Of a stretch of 64,000 nucleotides of DNA, positions 25,901-35,780 are shown one piece after another; within the stretch, counting starts at the first letter, position 1, and every line of letters begins with the position of its first letter. Below the pieces are notes generated by a model that saw only the letters and a list, made by a program, of their open reading frames with translations, did no database searches and was not told the origin of the DNA. The DNA comes from Antedon mediterranea (lineage: Eukaryota > Echinodermata > Crinoidea > Comatulida > Antedonidae). The stretch lies in NCBI RefSeq assembly GCF_964355755.1, contig NC_092673.1:7753001-7817000 (forward strand), given 5' to 3'. A program made the translations under genes and the position numbers.

Positions 25901-28900
25901 TCGTTTCAGCTCAATCGCTACGTGAGCAGTGCCGATTATTCTGATGTCCTTTTATACATTTTTTTGTAATGTACTAGTCACCAAATAGAATTATTACATT
26001 ACTATGGTTTTTATGTCATTAAAGTTGTCTGATATTACTAGATTGCTTTTTATACATCCTTTTTCATTGCCAATTTTGCTCTCATAAACTGTTTGTGGTA
26101 ATTTAATTTTCATTCAAGGTTTTTTTTGTATTATCTTAGTATCCCAACAAACAAAAACATTATCAATAAACCCAGATGTTTCAAAATGTATCATAAAGAC
26201 GACAGACCAAGAAACCATCCAATTAATTACAATTTTAACTCATGTTAATAAATAAATTCTAAATTTAAATTTTAAAGTAAGTTTTTATTATATTCTCATC
26301 CAAACGAGAATTACAAGAAAATATATTTAGCCATGTAAATCTTTGATGTTAATTTATTTTAGCTTTTGGTATTTCTGTTCTTAAAGATGACATCATATTA
26401 TTTGTTATTTATTTGGTGTTCTTCCAATTTAAAAAGCAATTCCAGGAAGTTAAAAAAGAATACATAAAAATCAAGAGGATTTAATAAAAAAAAATGTATA
26501 TAATTTAACCACAAAAAAACACAATTGTAGGTCTAGGTTATTGAGATTGTGATTGTACTCTGGACATTGCACTATAAAAAATACCAAACATGATCATGAC
26601 AATTTCTAATCCAGAGAATAATTATATATATACACAAACTGATTTCATTCCATAAATGGGTATGATATTACCTTACACCTATTCTAGAGATTATATGATA
26701 TTCTATAATAGTTTCAAGGGTAGAATATATTCACAAGGGGCTAATGCTTTCTCTTGTATTACATTTTTTTCAACCTTGTTTATTAGCAAAAATGGTATAT
26801 TAATGTATTTACACAATGAAATACTGTACACAAACTGTTACAGATATGTGATAGAATAAAATATTTCGCCATTAATTATGTCATCAGGAATATTATGTCA
26901 TTCCTGATGATGACATAGAAAATGAAATATTAAATCCCATCATAATGGCATGTAAAGGTACTGTACATGCAATACACATAAAGTGTTCTGCTGTTACATG
27001 TATTTTTAGTCAAGTACTGTAGCTAAACGGTTTAGGGCAGGGGTGTCTCAGACTAACCATAATATCGGCACTGGTTCCTTCAGTTACATTACGGTGGTAG
27101 AACAAAGTCTACTCAAATTATTGACTTATAAAAAAACCTGATTGGTGTGCATCTTTCAAAAGAGTAGGGGATCCCCCCGGTGTACTGGTGCATATGCTCG
27201 GCTGAGGCTATGAATAGTTGACCTCAGATCGACAGCACCCGACAACATTATTCATGAGTGTCTAGAATAATAAAAATCTATTTTTTATTTTTTAATGGCT
27301 AAATCACTTACTCATCCTTTATTACAGTAGAATTTCTAAATACTTTTAGAAAATGTGACTTGTTATATTCTCTAGGTAAACGGGAATCAATATCTTTTAT
27401 CCATGAGAGTCGTAGTAATTCTCAAGTTACGTGCGAGACAACGTTAGTTCCTAGTTCACAGTACAAATCCTACCGAATTCAAATGCTTCATAAAAACGTG
27501 CTCAGACCACCCTCTGGTGTAGATTTTGGTAAGTTTTTTTGTTTAATTCAGATTAAATTTATTATCATAATATACATAATAAAAAACATACAATGAAACT
27601 GTATCAGCTCAAAGAGTATACTATTCGTATACTATTCATAGCCTTATGGCAGACAGAAAAAGTAAAGCTTTTGATCAGCTAGTTATGGCGTTATCTATTT
27701 TATATGTGACTTGTTTGTGTTCGTCCCACTTTTATTTCATCAATTTTTAAAATATTGAAATACATTTTAAGACATAACCACAATGATTCAATCATTTATC
27801 TTTTAAAAATGGTTGGTTGCATTTTTCAACAATACAAAATAAACAAACAAAATATCACCAACATCGATTCTGGCCACATTTTTGTTAACCTTTTCTTCGT
27901 TTATTAAAAACTCACATTTGATGAGTATTTCCAACTCAGAAATAAACATCCTATGGGCACTTTACAATCAAATTATATTCACGAAGATCACAGACATTGA
28001 TTGCTACAGTAAGAATTAAAAAATATAAAGAAAAAATACTACATAATAGTAGATTGTGATTTTGTTTTTCTTTTTACTACTTAGGTTTATCAGCAGAGAA
28101 AATTGAAATAGTACCTATAATGCAAATGAAGACAAAAACCTCTAAGTTATGGAATAAGCAAAAAGCATACTCAATAAGTTCTGATAAATTAGCAGATTGC
28201 TTAATAGTACATGAAGGCAAAACAGGTAAATACTTTAAAAACTATTTTAGTTGGACATGATTGCCTCACACAATTACGATTAGGCCAGCGTATTCACAAC
28301 CTATCAAGGTTTCTCTAAATCGCTGGTGCATGCAGTGGGGTTTTCCATTTTTAACAAATATTTCTTGCTGTATTTATGACGAGTTACCGGTAACTGAATT
28401 TGAACTACAGAAAGTTTGGATACCTTATACAGTATAGATATTTTATAGGGCCTATGGAAAGCCCCGTCTAATGAAACACATAGCACTTTGGTTTGTACTG
28501 TATTCTTTTAAATCTTGTATAACGCAGCATACGCCAATGACAAATTTTTCATAAATCGGGATACCTAGTCTGAATCGTCATAGTATGCAACTAATCAGTT
28601 ACATTCTTGTTGTTTTGCAACCAAAATAATAAAAATGTATCTCATCTATTTAGATTTACAACATGATTTCTATCATATTTGTCCTTGTAAAAATTAACTA
28701 AATAAACTAAACGTTAAATGTATATTTGTTAGCTCTTGACATTTGAGCCCAATGTCATGAATGTTTTAAAAATACTATTTCCTAAGGCAATATTTATGAT
28801 ATCCATTTTCAATTCTTATGTGGCCAGTAAAATGATATTGATGTACTTTTCAATTCAAAATACAGTAAAAATGAATTATTATATCATATCAGATTTCCTT

Positions 28901-29692
28901 ATTTTAGATATTGATAGTGTAAACTATTGGAACAAAAATGTTATTTAAAATATGTCTATCTATTTAAAGTAAAACAAAGAACATGACTACTTTACTATAA
29001 AAAAATCCAATTTATAATAAATAAGTGGCCGCAGACCCTTTACAACTTTATAATGATTCTCCCCCCCCCACCTCCTATATTGACCAGCAAAAATTTGTTT
29101 TGACAATCCAACTTCTAAACAAAATCTAAAGCGTGGTTCCCACTAGCGACGCAACACAAGGACGTAACGCAACGCAAGTGAATTGACCAATCAAAAGCGA
29201 TGGCTTATTCGTTTGTGATTGCTAACTGTCTATAACTTGGCTTGTCATTGGTTAAAACGCTTGCGTTGCGTTTACGTCCTTGCGCTACGTTCTAGTGGAA
29301 ACCAAGCTTTACAATTAAAAAGAATTACAGCACCTGATATGAATGGTACAAAATATCAGACATAAGTACAAAAATATTTGTCGAAACTTTCATTTTGGAC
29401 ACTTTTTTTAGACCTACAAGTATCTTCTTTATTAGTTAATGTGAAATGTGTATTATGAATTTCACTTTTAATTTTGTTAAATATTTTTTTCTATATAGGG
29501 AAATCTGTTTTCAGACTTGTGTACCTTGCAACAAGTCGTGACTTCAAGTATCATGAATTTGAATCAAAATCATCAGATATAAAAGAAATAGTAGCAAAAA
29601 TTCAACAAATCCTTGATTTACGATACAGCCAAGTTCGACGAGATTACCTGTATGTGCTAAGCAAAAAGCAACAGAAGAAACAAGAAAAGTAA
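10778..29692 (+). CDS. MAPKAP1: SIN1 / MAPKAP1 (TORC2 subunit), 3' six exons, 5'-partial
   Basis: SIN1 is a core, non-catalytic subunit of TOR complex 2. It recruits AGC-kinase substrates such as Akt/SGK/PKC, and binds Ras-like GTPases and membrane phosphoinositides. I joined six exons (10778-10960, 12751-12860, 23843-23950, 27376-27528, 28085-28225, 29499-29692). Every intron is GT-AG and the frame stays open for 295 residues to a TAA. The order of conserved blocks matches animal SIN1: end of CRIM with [14 protein letters not shown], Ras-binding domain with [11 protein letters not shown] and RRRKG, a linker with [17 protein letters not shown], then a PH domain with [25 protein letters not shown] and [18 protein letters not shown]. 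Human SIN1 is 522 aa, so roughly the N-terminal 230-240 residues are missing. I saw no matching exon in 1-10777. The C-terminus ends in a short lysine/glutamine-rich tail and lacks the longer RRTSF-type tail of vertebrates. Exon boundaries come from splice consensus plus homology, not from transcripts. Confidence 0.93.
10961..12750 (+). other. SIN1 intron (1.8 kb)
   Basis: It contains the tandem duplication at 11404-11500 and a small inverted pair GGGAGTTGC...GCAACTCCC at about 11241-11287. No coding sequence was recognised. The 67-residue open frame at 11488 is unsupported. Confidence 0.75.
11404..11500 (+). repeat. Short tandem duplication (about 40-50 bp units)
   Basis: TGTCCACCAGAACCATGGAG and CGAGTGAGCCTTGAACCCTT occur twice, with an extra GAGTGAGTGAGCCATGGAG in the first copy. 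It is in the first visible SIN1 intron. Confidence 0.7.
12751..12860 (+). CDS. MAPKAP1: SIN1 exon b: Ras-binding domain
   Basis: The acceptor is TTTAACAG before 12751 and the donor is GTATTA at 12861. Joined to the previous exon, the frame reads [20 protein letters not shown] and then [20 protein letters not shown]. This parallels human SIN1 FVRINAAHGFSLIQVDNTK, then VTMKEILLKAVKRRKG. It is the ubiquitin-like Raf-type Ras-binding domain. The basic RRRK patch falls where the human protein has KRRK. At 110 nt it is too short to be found by an ORF-length filter. Confidence 0.92.
13287..13500 (+). mobile_element. tRNA-derived SINE (type A relative)
   Basis: It starts TGGAGCTGTAGCTTTGTGGT. A box-B-like GGTTCAATCCT lies at 13342-13352, followed by CTGCTCCACTCCCTAAGCC, then a tail with TGTTTATTCATCCTGTAATT, GGTGAGTTGCTCGCTG. 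The tail matches the - strand tail of the SINE at 43311-43604. It lies within the 11-kb SIN1 intron. Confidence 0.7.
18602..18830 (+). mobile_element. tRNA-derived SINE (type A)
   Basis: The tRNA-like head TTGTGGCTTGGTGGTTATGA carries a perfect box B, GGTTCAAGTCC, at 18657-18667. The body has AACTCCACTCCCAAAGACTT-like sequence, GTTTATGTAGAGCATCTTG, TGTTTGTCTTGTGAACCTCT and GAGGGTCCCTAATGATCAGC. It ends near ACCACCCTCATTAAATATGG. It is closely related to the - strand copies at 43.3-43.6 and 58.8-59.0 kb. The 66-residue frame across it is not a gene. Confidence 0.85.
18985..19400 (-). mobile_element. Non-LTR retrotransposon fragment with internal inverted duplication
   Basis: On the - strand, the right arm encodes [20 protein letters not shown] then [15 protein letters not shown], the typical FKxLGVxID...W..H segment of LINE reverse transcriptases. 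The left arm (19126-19240) is almost the same sequence in the opposite orientation, separated from the right arm (19247-19360) by only about 6 bases. Beyond it, at 18985-19080, the - strand has GTACCCAGGGCACCAAGGGA GACCAGT ... GGGCCACCCTGGTTAAATAT, which resembles a LINE 3' tail ending in TAATAAATAAAT. The element is a short, rearranged, dead fragment. Confidence 0.75.
20966..20995 (+). repeat. G-rich tract (potential G-quadruplex)
   Basis: GGGGTGGGGTGGGGGGGGG GGGAGGGG lies in the 11-kb SIN1 intron on the coding strand. Several runs of four or more G are separated by single bases. Confidence 0.6.
21075..21180. mobile_element. Diverged palindromic MITE (family B)
   Basis: CCTTGTCCACACTATACTTT, ATGTGACAACAAAATGTAAT, GCACATCACACTTTTTTTGT and AGTTTGATAGTCTAGACAGA follow the 22836-23000 element with substitutions and a shorter middle. 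Confidence 0.6.
22836..23000. mobile_element. Palindromic MITE (family B), about 165 bp
   Basis: The left arm AAGCTTTGTCTACACTATCA AACTT is matched in reverse complement by the right arm AATTTGATAGTGTAGACAAA GCTT. The interior has CAACAAAATGTGATGTGCCC and GGCATATCGCCACCATCTTT. Related partial copies lie at about 860-965 and 21075-21180. No coding capacity. It lies in the SIN1 11-kb intron. Confidence 0.8.
23843..23950 (+). CDS. MAPKAP1: SIN1 exon c: RBD to PH linker region
   Basis: The acceptor is TTCTTATCAG before 23843 and the donor is a consensus GTAAGT at 23951. The translation, with the split glycine codon, is [20 protein letters not shown], then [16 protein letters not shown]. Human SIN1 has GPQYRLEKQSEPNVAVDLDS, then TLESQSAWEFCLVREN, so the match is residue-by-residue and gap-free over about 36 positions. 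The exon sits after an intron of about 11 kb, the longest in the window. Confidence 0.93.
24391..24650. mobile_element. Degenerate short-subfamily MITE
   Basis: It starts AGATGTATTGACCCCCTGAA and continues with words of the 7669-8011 copy: AATTTTAATGTTACATAATA, CCAAAAATTGGTTTAA, GTCTGATTTTATTAATCTTC and TTTTTGGGGG. The right terminus is decayed (GGGGGCAGTATAGTATG). The interior is shorter than in the 7.7-kb copy. It lies in the SIN1 intron after exon c. Confidence 0.7.
27012..27255 (+). mobile_element. tRNA-derived SINE (type C)
   Basis: The head is GTAGCTAAACGGTTTAGGGC. The body includes CTGGTTCCTTCAGTTACATT, GTGTGCATCTTTCAAAAGAG, TAGGGGATCCCCCCGGTGTA and CTGGTGCATATGCTCGGCTG. It lies in the SIN1 intron just before exon d and is sense-oriented relative to the gene. 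Confidence 0.55.
27376..27528 (+). CDS. MAPKAP1: SIN1 exon d: linker and start of PH domain
   Basis: The acceptor is TATTCTCTAG before 27376 and the donor GTAAGT starts at 27529. The translation runs [20 protein letters not shown], then [20 protein letters not shown], then [11 protein letters not shown]. The block [11 protein letters not shown] corresponds to YKSFKVSMIHR of human SIN1, the first strand of the PH domain. The preceding stretch is divergent, as expected for the flexible linker. An open frame begins upstream at 27360, but those bases are the polypyrimidine tract of the acceptor. Confidence 0.92.
28085..28225 (+). CDS. MAPKAP1: SIN1 exon e: PH domain middle
   Basis: The acceptor is TTTACTACTTAG before 28085 and the donor GTAAAT starts at 28226. 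The translation begins with the split glycine and reads [20 protein letters not shown], then [20 protein letters not shown], then IVHEGKT. It parallels human GISGDKVEIDPVTNQKASTK, then [20 protein letters not shown]. The basic K/KxK residues typical of the phosphoinositide-facing strands are present ([13 protein letters not shown]). Lipid binding itself is inferred from the family. The exon has no initiating ATG and is easy to miss without splicing. Confidence 0.92.
28226..29498 (+). other. SIN1 last intron (1.3 kb)
   Basis: It carries the family C MITE at 29125-29311 and a C-run (CCCCCCCCCA) at about 29062. Nothing else is recognised. The preceding intron (27529-28084) is 556 bp of AT-rich sequence without features. 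Confidence 0.7.
29125..29311. mobile_element. Palindromic MITE (family C), copy 1
   Basis: The arms are GTGGTTCCCACTAG ... GACGCAACACAAGGACGTAA CGCAACGCAAG and the complement CTTGCGTTGCGTTTACGTCC TTGCGCTACG ... CTAGTGGAAACCAAGCTTT. The interior contains TTGACCAATCAAAAGCGATG and CTTGTCATTGGTTAAAACGC, CCAAT-box-like palindromic words. It lies in the SIN1 intron between exons e and f. Confidence 0.8.
29499..29692 (+). CDS. MAPKAP1: SIN1 terminal exon: end of PH domain and stop
   Basis: The acceptor is TTTTTCTATATAG before 29499 and the stop is TAA at 29690-29692. The translation begins [20 protein letters not shown], then [20 protein letters not shown], then [17 protein letters not shown] and a Q/K/E-rich end. 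It matches human AIFKLTYLSNHDYKHLYFES, then DAATVNEIVLKVNYILE. The C-terminal amphipathic helix of the PH fold is intact. The tail after the PH domain is shorter than in vertebrates. Confidence 0.93.
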
Positions 29693-29960
29693 AGATGATA
29701 AAGAAGGAGATACATTTTGGAAAAAGGAAACCTTGCAATTATTATAATAATCTTCATAAATGTACATGATAATTCTTTTTTGTATATAAATATTATTTTT
29801 ATAAAAGAAAATAAATCAATAAATGACATCAAAATGGACACTGGCAAACAAGTAACAATTTTGGGAATGACACATATATAATTTGCTAGAAACAAACATG
29901 TTGGACCATTTTGTAAAATGTGTGAGAAGAAATACTTGAAACTAGCTAAAATAAAGTGAT
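29693..29960 (+). promoter_or_regulatory. SIN1 3' UTR with candidate poly(A) signals
   Basis: Following the SIN1 stop, canonical AATAAA hexamers occur at 29810-29815, 29818-29823 and 29950-29955. The first two overlap as a tandem pair about 120 bases after the stop and are the likeliest. AATAAA is common by chance in DNA this AT-rich, so the true cleavage site is not fixed by sequence alone. Confidence 0.5.
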
Positions 29961-30569
29961 GAAAGAGTATTTTTAACCAGAAATTTCAAAAAATAATCTT
30001 AATAATTTGAAACATAACTAGAAAGAATATTACAAATGACATTTATCTTTTATTGAGAAAGTAGTTACAACCATTCAAACCTAAAAAACAACATTATTTA
30101 ATGATTTTGTTTCTGGAAGCAGGACAGATGCCAATTTGAACTAAATAAATGACAAATTGCTGTTTTGCGTTCTAATTTTAAAATATAAAAAATTACTCTA
30201 AAAGCAATAAATACTTGTAAATGTGTATAAGAAAGAAGTATCAAACTGCTATATTGGTGGTCTGATTCCGAGTAAAATATATCACGCATTTATCATTAGT
30301 GAGAACAACATTTAAAAAGAAAATAGAAGTTTTGACAGTTTCATTAAAAACCACAGATGTGTACTACTAAAAGAAATTGGTACAAACAAATTTATACTAA
30401 TTGTTCATAATTTGATTGTTAACCTGGCAACAAACCATTACTTTTTCAGGGATGTTTATTATTTAAAAACTATGATACAATAATCAATTAATAATGTACA
30501 TTATGTACGGCATTAAAAAAAGACTGCCAAAATTTGTTTTAGTAGCTTTGCCCCTTTTCTAATGTTCAA

Positions 30570-31375
30570 TTCAATTCACATTTATTTACTCATCGTTTAT
30601 AAATATAGTTTCATAGCATAAATGATGGCAAGGATCCTGCATAGAGAAGTTTACACTTCTGTTTTCGCAGGACCCTTTTACATAAAAAACATAAAACAAT
30701 AAACACAACATAATAGATACAAAATAAAAAAAAAAAAAAAAAAACATTTCCTATATATATTTTAGAGTTGTTCATCATCAAAAAGCGATACTGTTTTTCT
30801 AACATGATTATTTATACATTTTGTCTTAAAAAATAAGATATTCAGTTTATTACTTCCAGTACATGTGGATTCTTTCTATATATATTATAGCAAAAGTATG
30901 AATACATATACGGTAATATAAAACAGGCTATGTGTGTATACTCGCACACACCAACACAACGCATAATATATGCATCTATTCTATATTTTATGAGTGAAGC
31001 ATTTTAAGTTCTGTAATTCGATAAAATGTCTCTTTTTACATATTTTTTTAGTATTTTATAATTTTTGTTAACAATATCTAAGTGATTTCTACAGAGCTCG
31101 TTCCATAGTTTCGGTCCGTGAATACTGATAAAATGTTGACCAGACGTTAACCTAGAGTATGGTTGTTTTACGCTACAAATATTTCGAAGATTGTGGGTAG
31201 TATTTTCGTTTCTTTTGAATATCATTTGGATTCGTCTGGGTAAAACATTGCTTTTAAATGTTGTGATGAACAAGTCTATGCTCATTTTATAATTAAACCA
31301 TTCCAATGTGTATATTAGGAAAATAGAATTCCTAAATACAGTATCACCTGTGATGAAAATGTAATGCTGTATCAC
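30570..31375 (-). mobile_element. LINE 3' end: RT C-terminal region and 3' UTR
   Basis: The - strand open frame (31375-31004) contains LPRRIQMIFKRNENTTHNLR, QPYSRLTSGQHFISIHGPKL and WNELCRNHLDIVNKNYKILK, ending KKYVKRDILSNY. The pattern H-x-L/Y-R-N ... SI-x-GPKLWN-x-L ... FKKxLK is common at the C-terminus of CR1/L2-like LINE reverse transcriptases. Downstream on the same strand, GGTCCTGCGAAAACAGAAGT GTAAACTTCT... GCAGGATCC forms a hairpin, and the end is TGAGTAAATAAATGTGAATT GAATTGAA, a typical LINE tail. The rest of the element is missing. Confidence 0.7.
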
Positions 31376-31379
31376 ACAA

Positions 31380-34300
31380 CTTTCCTATGATAATGAACAA
31401 ATTAAGATTAACTTAATTATGTAGAATCATGTAGTACAGTCTAAATAGTACTTAATTTTCTGACAGGCGTATGTTTTCAGAAATTGCTTGACAATTTGCT
31501 CAAATACAGCATAGTACAAAGTTTTGTTAAAAAAAAGTTTTAATACTGTATTACTATAAACAACATAATAATCAATAAGTTTACTCTTGTACACATGCTA
31601 TTTCTGTAAACTTCAATATTGTTTCCGACCTTGAGCAATTTCTTGAGCAACATTTCCATAGATCATTTTCTTAATAGTTTAGAAAAATGTTGCAAAAAGT
31701 TTTTTGATGATCTGGAATAGTTTATAAATATCTTAATGTTGTTTTAATAGATGGATTGAGACCTTTCAATTTGGGTTGGAAACATTCAGAAACAAAGTCT
31801 AATCGATCTAAGACCTTTATTTTCTTTTTACACTAGACATACATCACAGCATTGTCTTGCTAAACAAATTGTAGATTATAACCGGAAAAATTTGATCATC
31901 GATCGTCTCTAAGTAATGTTAAGTACAAACTTTGCGAATTTTAATTCAGAAGAGAAAGACAAAATATGCCATCAATTAGACTTATCTGACCTCATGTATT
32001 AAAATAATGTTGTATAGCCATATGCACTTAATCAATTCTTGCTCGGAAATAATACTTATTAATTTTCAAATAAACATTTGCAGATGACACCAATGTTGCA
32101 ATATGAATAAAATAAAATGTTTTGAAAGGGGTAACTGAAAGGTAATCTTCAATCATGCAACAGAAGTAACACGAGAACGAATGAGTTACGTTATGGGCAA
32201 AAAAAAGAGAGAGAGAGTTCTAATATCATTTACGAATCACAACAGGTCGATGCAACCATCAAGCATTCAATTGTAAATAACGATTTAAACTTGAACCTAA
32301 AAACATCTGCTATATCTATTATGTTACAATTTAACAAATGCATATATTGGTATGTAAGTTTGACTCGCGTAATTTATCAAACGGCGTCACTGTATTGAAC
32401 GATTTCATATGTTGCACATAACTCATGTTTAGTTTGCGTATATCTCTACGTGAATGGTCAATCTATGCCAACTTGTACATTATTAAATAATTAAAAATAC
32501 TAAATGATGCTGTACGATTCACATAAATCATAAAATTTCTTTTAATATAAAAGAGAATATTATAGATTATGATTTATATAGACAATAATTAATATATTAG
32601 TATTTTCCATCAAATTCTTGCTTGTTATATTATTAAGTATTAATAATTGTTTTAATAATATTATTGAGATAATTATTTTAATTTACTTGTGCTATTTAAT
32701 AATACATGTGAATGCACCTGATTTATATTATTATTGTCATTAATTTATTATCATTATTATTATTATTATAAAACTACCAAAGGAATATGTATATACAGTA
32801 TATATGAGAAAGTAATTACAGTGAATGTAAGTTTTAAGTTTTGATTAAAAGTGAATGTTTGTATCATAGAAGAAGAATTCTATCATTTATTGCATTTAAC
32901 AGACCTGAGTATTGTACCTTTACTGAATGATAATTGGTTAATTTTGTACCACAAGCCATGTTCTAATTAATGGTTCTATTGAAAATTAACAGAAGCCTGT
33001 TAAATTGGTCTAGCACTTAGTTTTTACATTCATGTTAGGCGCGTCATAAACATATATTTCATGTTTTTGAACGGAATAATTCATTGAAAGATGTAATAGT
33101 TCCTCCTAATTCAATATACCAGTCCATCTTTCAACTCATGAAATATACTTTCCATTCCACTCATAAACATTCATTATTAGTATAATTTACTATGGTGGAG
33201 TTGATGCCAAGTTGTTCTTATTCCAAATCTAAGGTCATGGGTTTAAATCTTGAGAGTTAGTATATTACTTAATACAAAAACATCATTACGCTGCTGACAT
33301 AGACAAGCAAAACTAGTAAACTTGACCAGGAATTAAATAGGATGTACGCAAAGTAAACAAAATTTTTGGGATACAGTTCAGCTATTACCAAGTACTCGTA
33401 CCATTTTGGTATAAGGCAATTTGCGCTTTAACAATGGTTATAGAATATTAGTTTCTAATGAAGCATTAATGCAACTTGTAGTAAAGACTTGCAAACACTT
33501 CCTGTTCTAATAGGTTTGGAAATTGGGTAAAACAGGCCAGTTATTGCCTAGCTTAAAACGTGAAGCCTGGCTATAATACTCGCTTCATTATTTAGTACAG
33601 TTAATGATACTGGTAATTGCTTATTATATACACGAGGCATTCACAGCCAAGCGGTACTAATCGTTAGTGCACATCACCGCCATCGTCTTCATTAAGCTAA
33701 TACCTTTTGATTGTCTGTACAGTAAAGATGCACATTTATCTAAATCATATTGATGTAGATTTATTACTGTCCATGTGACAAGCTGTAAACATCGCAACAA
33801 CAGTAATACGGTCATTGTAGTCTTCAGATATCTGCTGCTAAATCTTTTGACAGATTAAATCAGACACGTACAGTCAAATGGCCGAACGGTTAATGCCAGG
33901 GTGCAGTAATGACGTTGCAGTTAAGTGCCATTTTTTTTTACTCCAGAGGTTGAATCACTTTTCCGCTATCACAACGTATTAAATGGATTATTTAACATTT
34001 TGTAATTTGCCACCTAAATTTATTTGAAAGTTACCAAATTGAAAATTACATAAAGTATGTCTACTCAATTTTGCAACAGATGACGTTATGAATCGAAGAG
34101 AGCGCTCCTGGATGTTTATCTTTAAAAAAAAAGTTTGCTTAAAAATTAAATATTCTATTAAGAATTTAATTTAAAATTCTGTAGGTACTTTTTGGTTTGG
34201 GTGTGTTTAATCTTGTTGATTGATTCATGTTTTTGTATTGTATGCTTTGAGTGTTGGTGTGGCACGCCTTGGGGACAGTCATCCTCTAAACTTGCCGCTT

Positions 34301-35440
34301 CGTGGCACACTCCCACTGTTTTAATGTTGCTTAAATGAATAAAATTTATTTCAAATGTGTTCCCAGTCAAGAAATTGGAAGTACAATTTATTTATAAGTT
34401 ATTATTTGCTTATATCAGAACCATAAACACACTAGAAACCTCTTTATGTTTAATTTCTTTTATATTAACTTTAATAAAATTAAATTAATAAATAAAAAAA
34501 CATCTGCAATACGTTCAGCATTAGAAGTACCATAGTGACCTATAAATTAGCCAAAATGGCAGTTGATCAATATAGATAAATGTCTAAATTTAACGAGTGA
34601 ACATATGAACAGGGACATTTCTGATTCATCAAAATGAAACTCATAGACCTTAATTAGTAATGATGTTCTCATGTTTATTGACAGAAGCTTAACTGTCAAT
34701 GTTACAGTTTTAATATTTCCCTTTCAATTATATATGTTTCTCGCTTGCTTTTTCACTGCTCCTTAGTGTTGCCTAAATATAATATAAAGATGCTAGAAAC
34801 ATATTTGACTTCATAAAAAAAAAATAATAATAATTTTTTGAATAGTTTAGTTAAAATAGTGCTTTTTGTTTGGATGTATTTAACACAAGTTAGTATAGCT
34901 TTCAAAAAGTCTCCAGATATAATTTTTGGTTGGATAATGATTACCATGTTTAAGCATAAACAATTAATAATACATTAAGCAAAGATTATAACCAGAAAAA
35001 ACAAAATTCACAATTTTTACATAGAAAATATTAGATGTAAAAGTTGTGTAGAGCTAGATGCTAGCCAGTCCTGCAGACATAACAGGTTTGTTTGACTTCT
35101 ACCATTTATAGTGAGCAAGAGAATACGTATTTTCAAATTACTGTATTTTCAAATAATAATAATGGTATTTTCTTGCCAAGAGAAACGGGTCCATATGAAA
35201 AGAACCATTTTAGATAAGGTTTTTAAAACCACTATTTAGTCTCAATTCACAAATACCGGTTTTGAAATAATTTTTAGCCGCAATACGTTTGTTTATCATT
35301 TTATTTTTCACTTCTACGCCAAGATACAAACAACACACCTACAGAACACCTGAATGTTGAGGAGTGCAATTTTCAAAAGGAAAGGCCTGATATATACTGA
35401 CATACGCAGCACCCTACTCCATGAAACCATTAGTGTTAAG
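31380..35440. other. Intergenic AT-rich sequence
   Basis: No gene is recognised. It contains an ATT trinucleotide tract at about 32740-32772, SINE fragments near 33192 and 33873, and a segment at 34200-34350 that looks like a retroelement 3' end (CATCCTCTAAACTTGCCGCT ... AATGAATAAAATTTATTT). The 70-residue - strand frame over that segment is probably not coding. Confidence 0.5.
33873..33970 (+). mobile_element. SINE fragment (tRNA-like head)
   Basis: AGTCAAATGGCCGAACGGTT resembles the heads at 5.1 and 6.9 kb and is followed by AATGCCAGGGTGCAG. Only about 100 bases can be related. A second tRNA-like head with GGTCATGGGTTTAAATC sits at 33192-33262 and may be another fragment. Confidence 0.4.
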
Positions 35441-35449
35441 GTTGCGACA

Positions 35450-35780
35450 CACTAGGATGATAACGATCGACAATAAATGGATACAATTTTTCTTCATAAA
35501 ACAAAATAAATTTGAAAAGTTTCCATTCTAGAATTATAGTGACCATAAATGCTGTCTTTGATTAAAATAATATTTTTAAGCCAATCAAGTCGTCATGATC
35601 AATACAATTGTTGTATCATCATATTATTATTTGCTCTTACAAATCATGACTTTATTGATTGGACGTGTGAAAATATCATTTTCATCAAAGGCAGCCTATA
35701 GATGGTTATCCTATAGTTCTGTGATGAAAACTTTTTAGATTTTTTATGTATATTTATCGTCGAACGTTATCATCCTAGCG
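35450..35780. mobile_element. MITE (family D) with long inverted termini
   Basis: The left end CTAGGATGATAACGATCGAC AATAAAT is complemented at the right end by ATTTATCGTCGAACGTTATC ATCCTAG. The inverted arms are about 30 bp with two or three mismatches and lie about 330 bp apart. The interior is AT-rich with no coding sequence. I cannot identify a target duplication with confidence. Confidence 0.65.

Larger units (their letters stand above)
23951..27375 (+). other. SIN1 intron (3.4 kb)
   Basis: It holds the degenerate MITE at 24391 and the SINE at 27012. A local inverted pair ATGTCATCAGGAAT ... ATTCCTGATGATGACAT lies at about 26879-26918. The 60-residue frame at 25787 is not conserved with SIN1. 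Confidence 0.7.

Noticed and set aside
25787-25969. Possible alternative SIN1 exon in the intron after exon c
   Set aside because: Exon c joins exon d directly in frame with full homology; this segment has no counterpart in SIN1.
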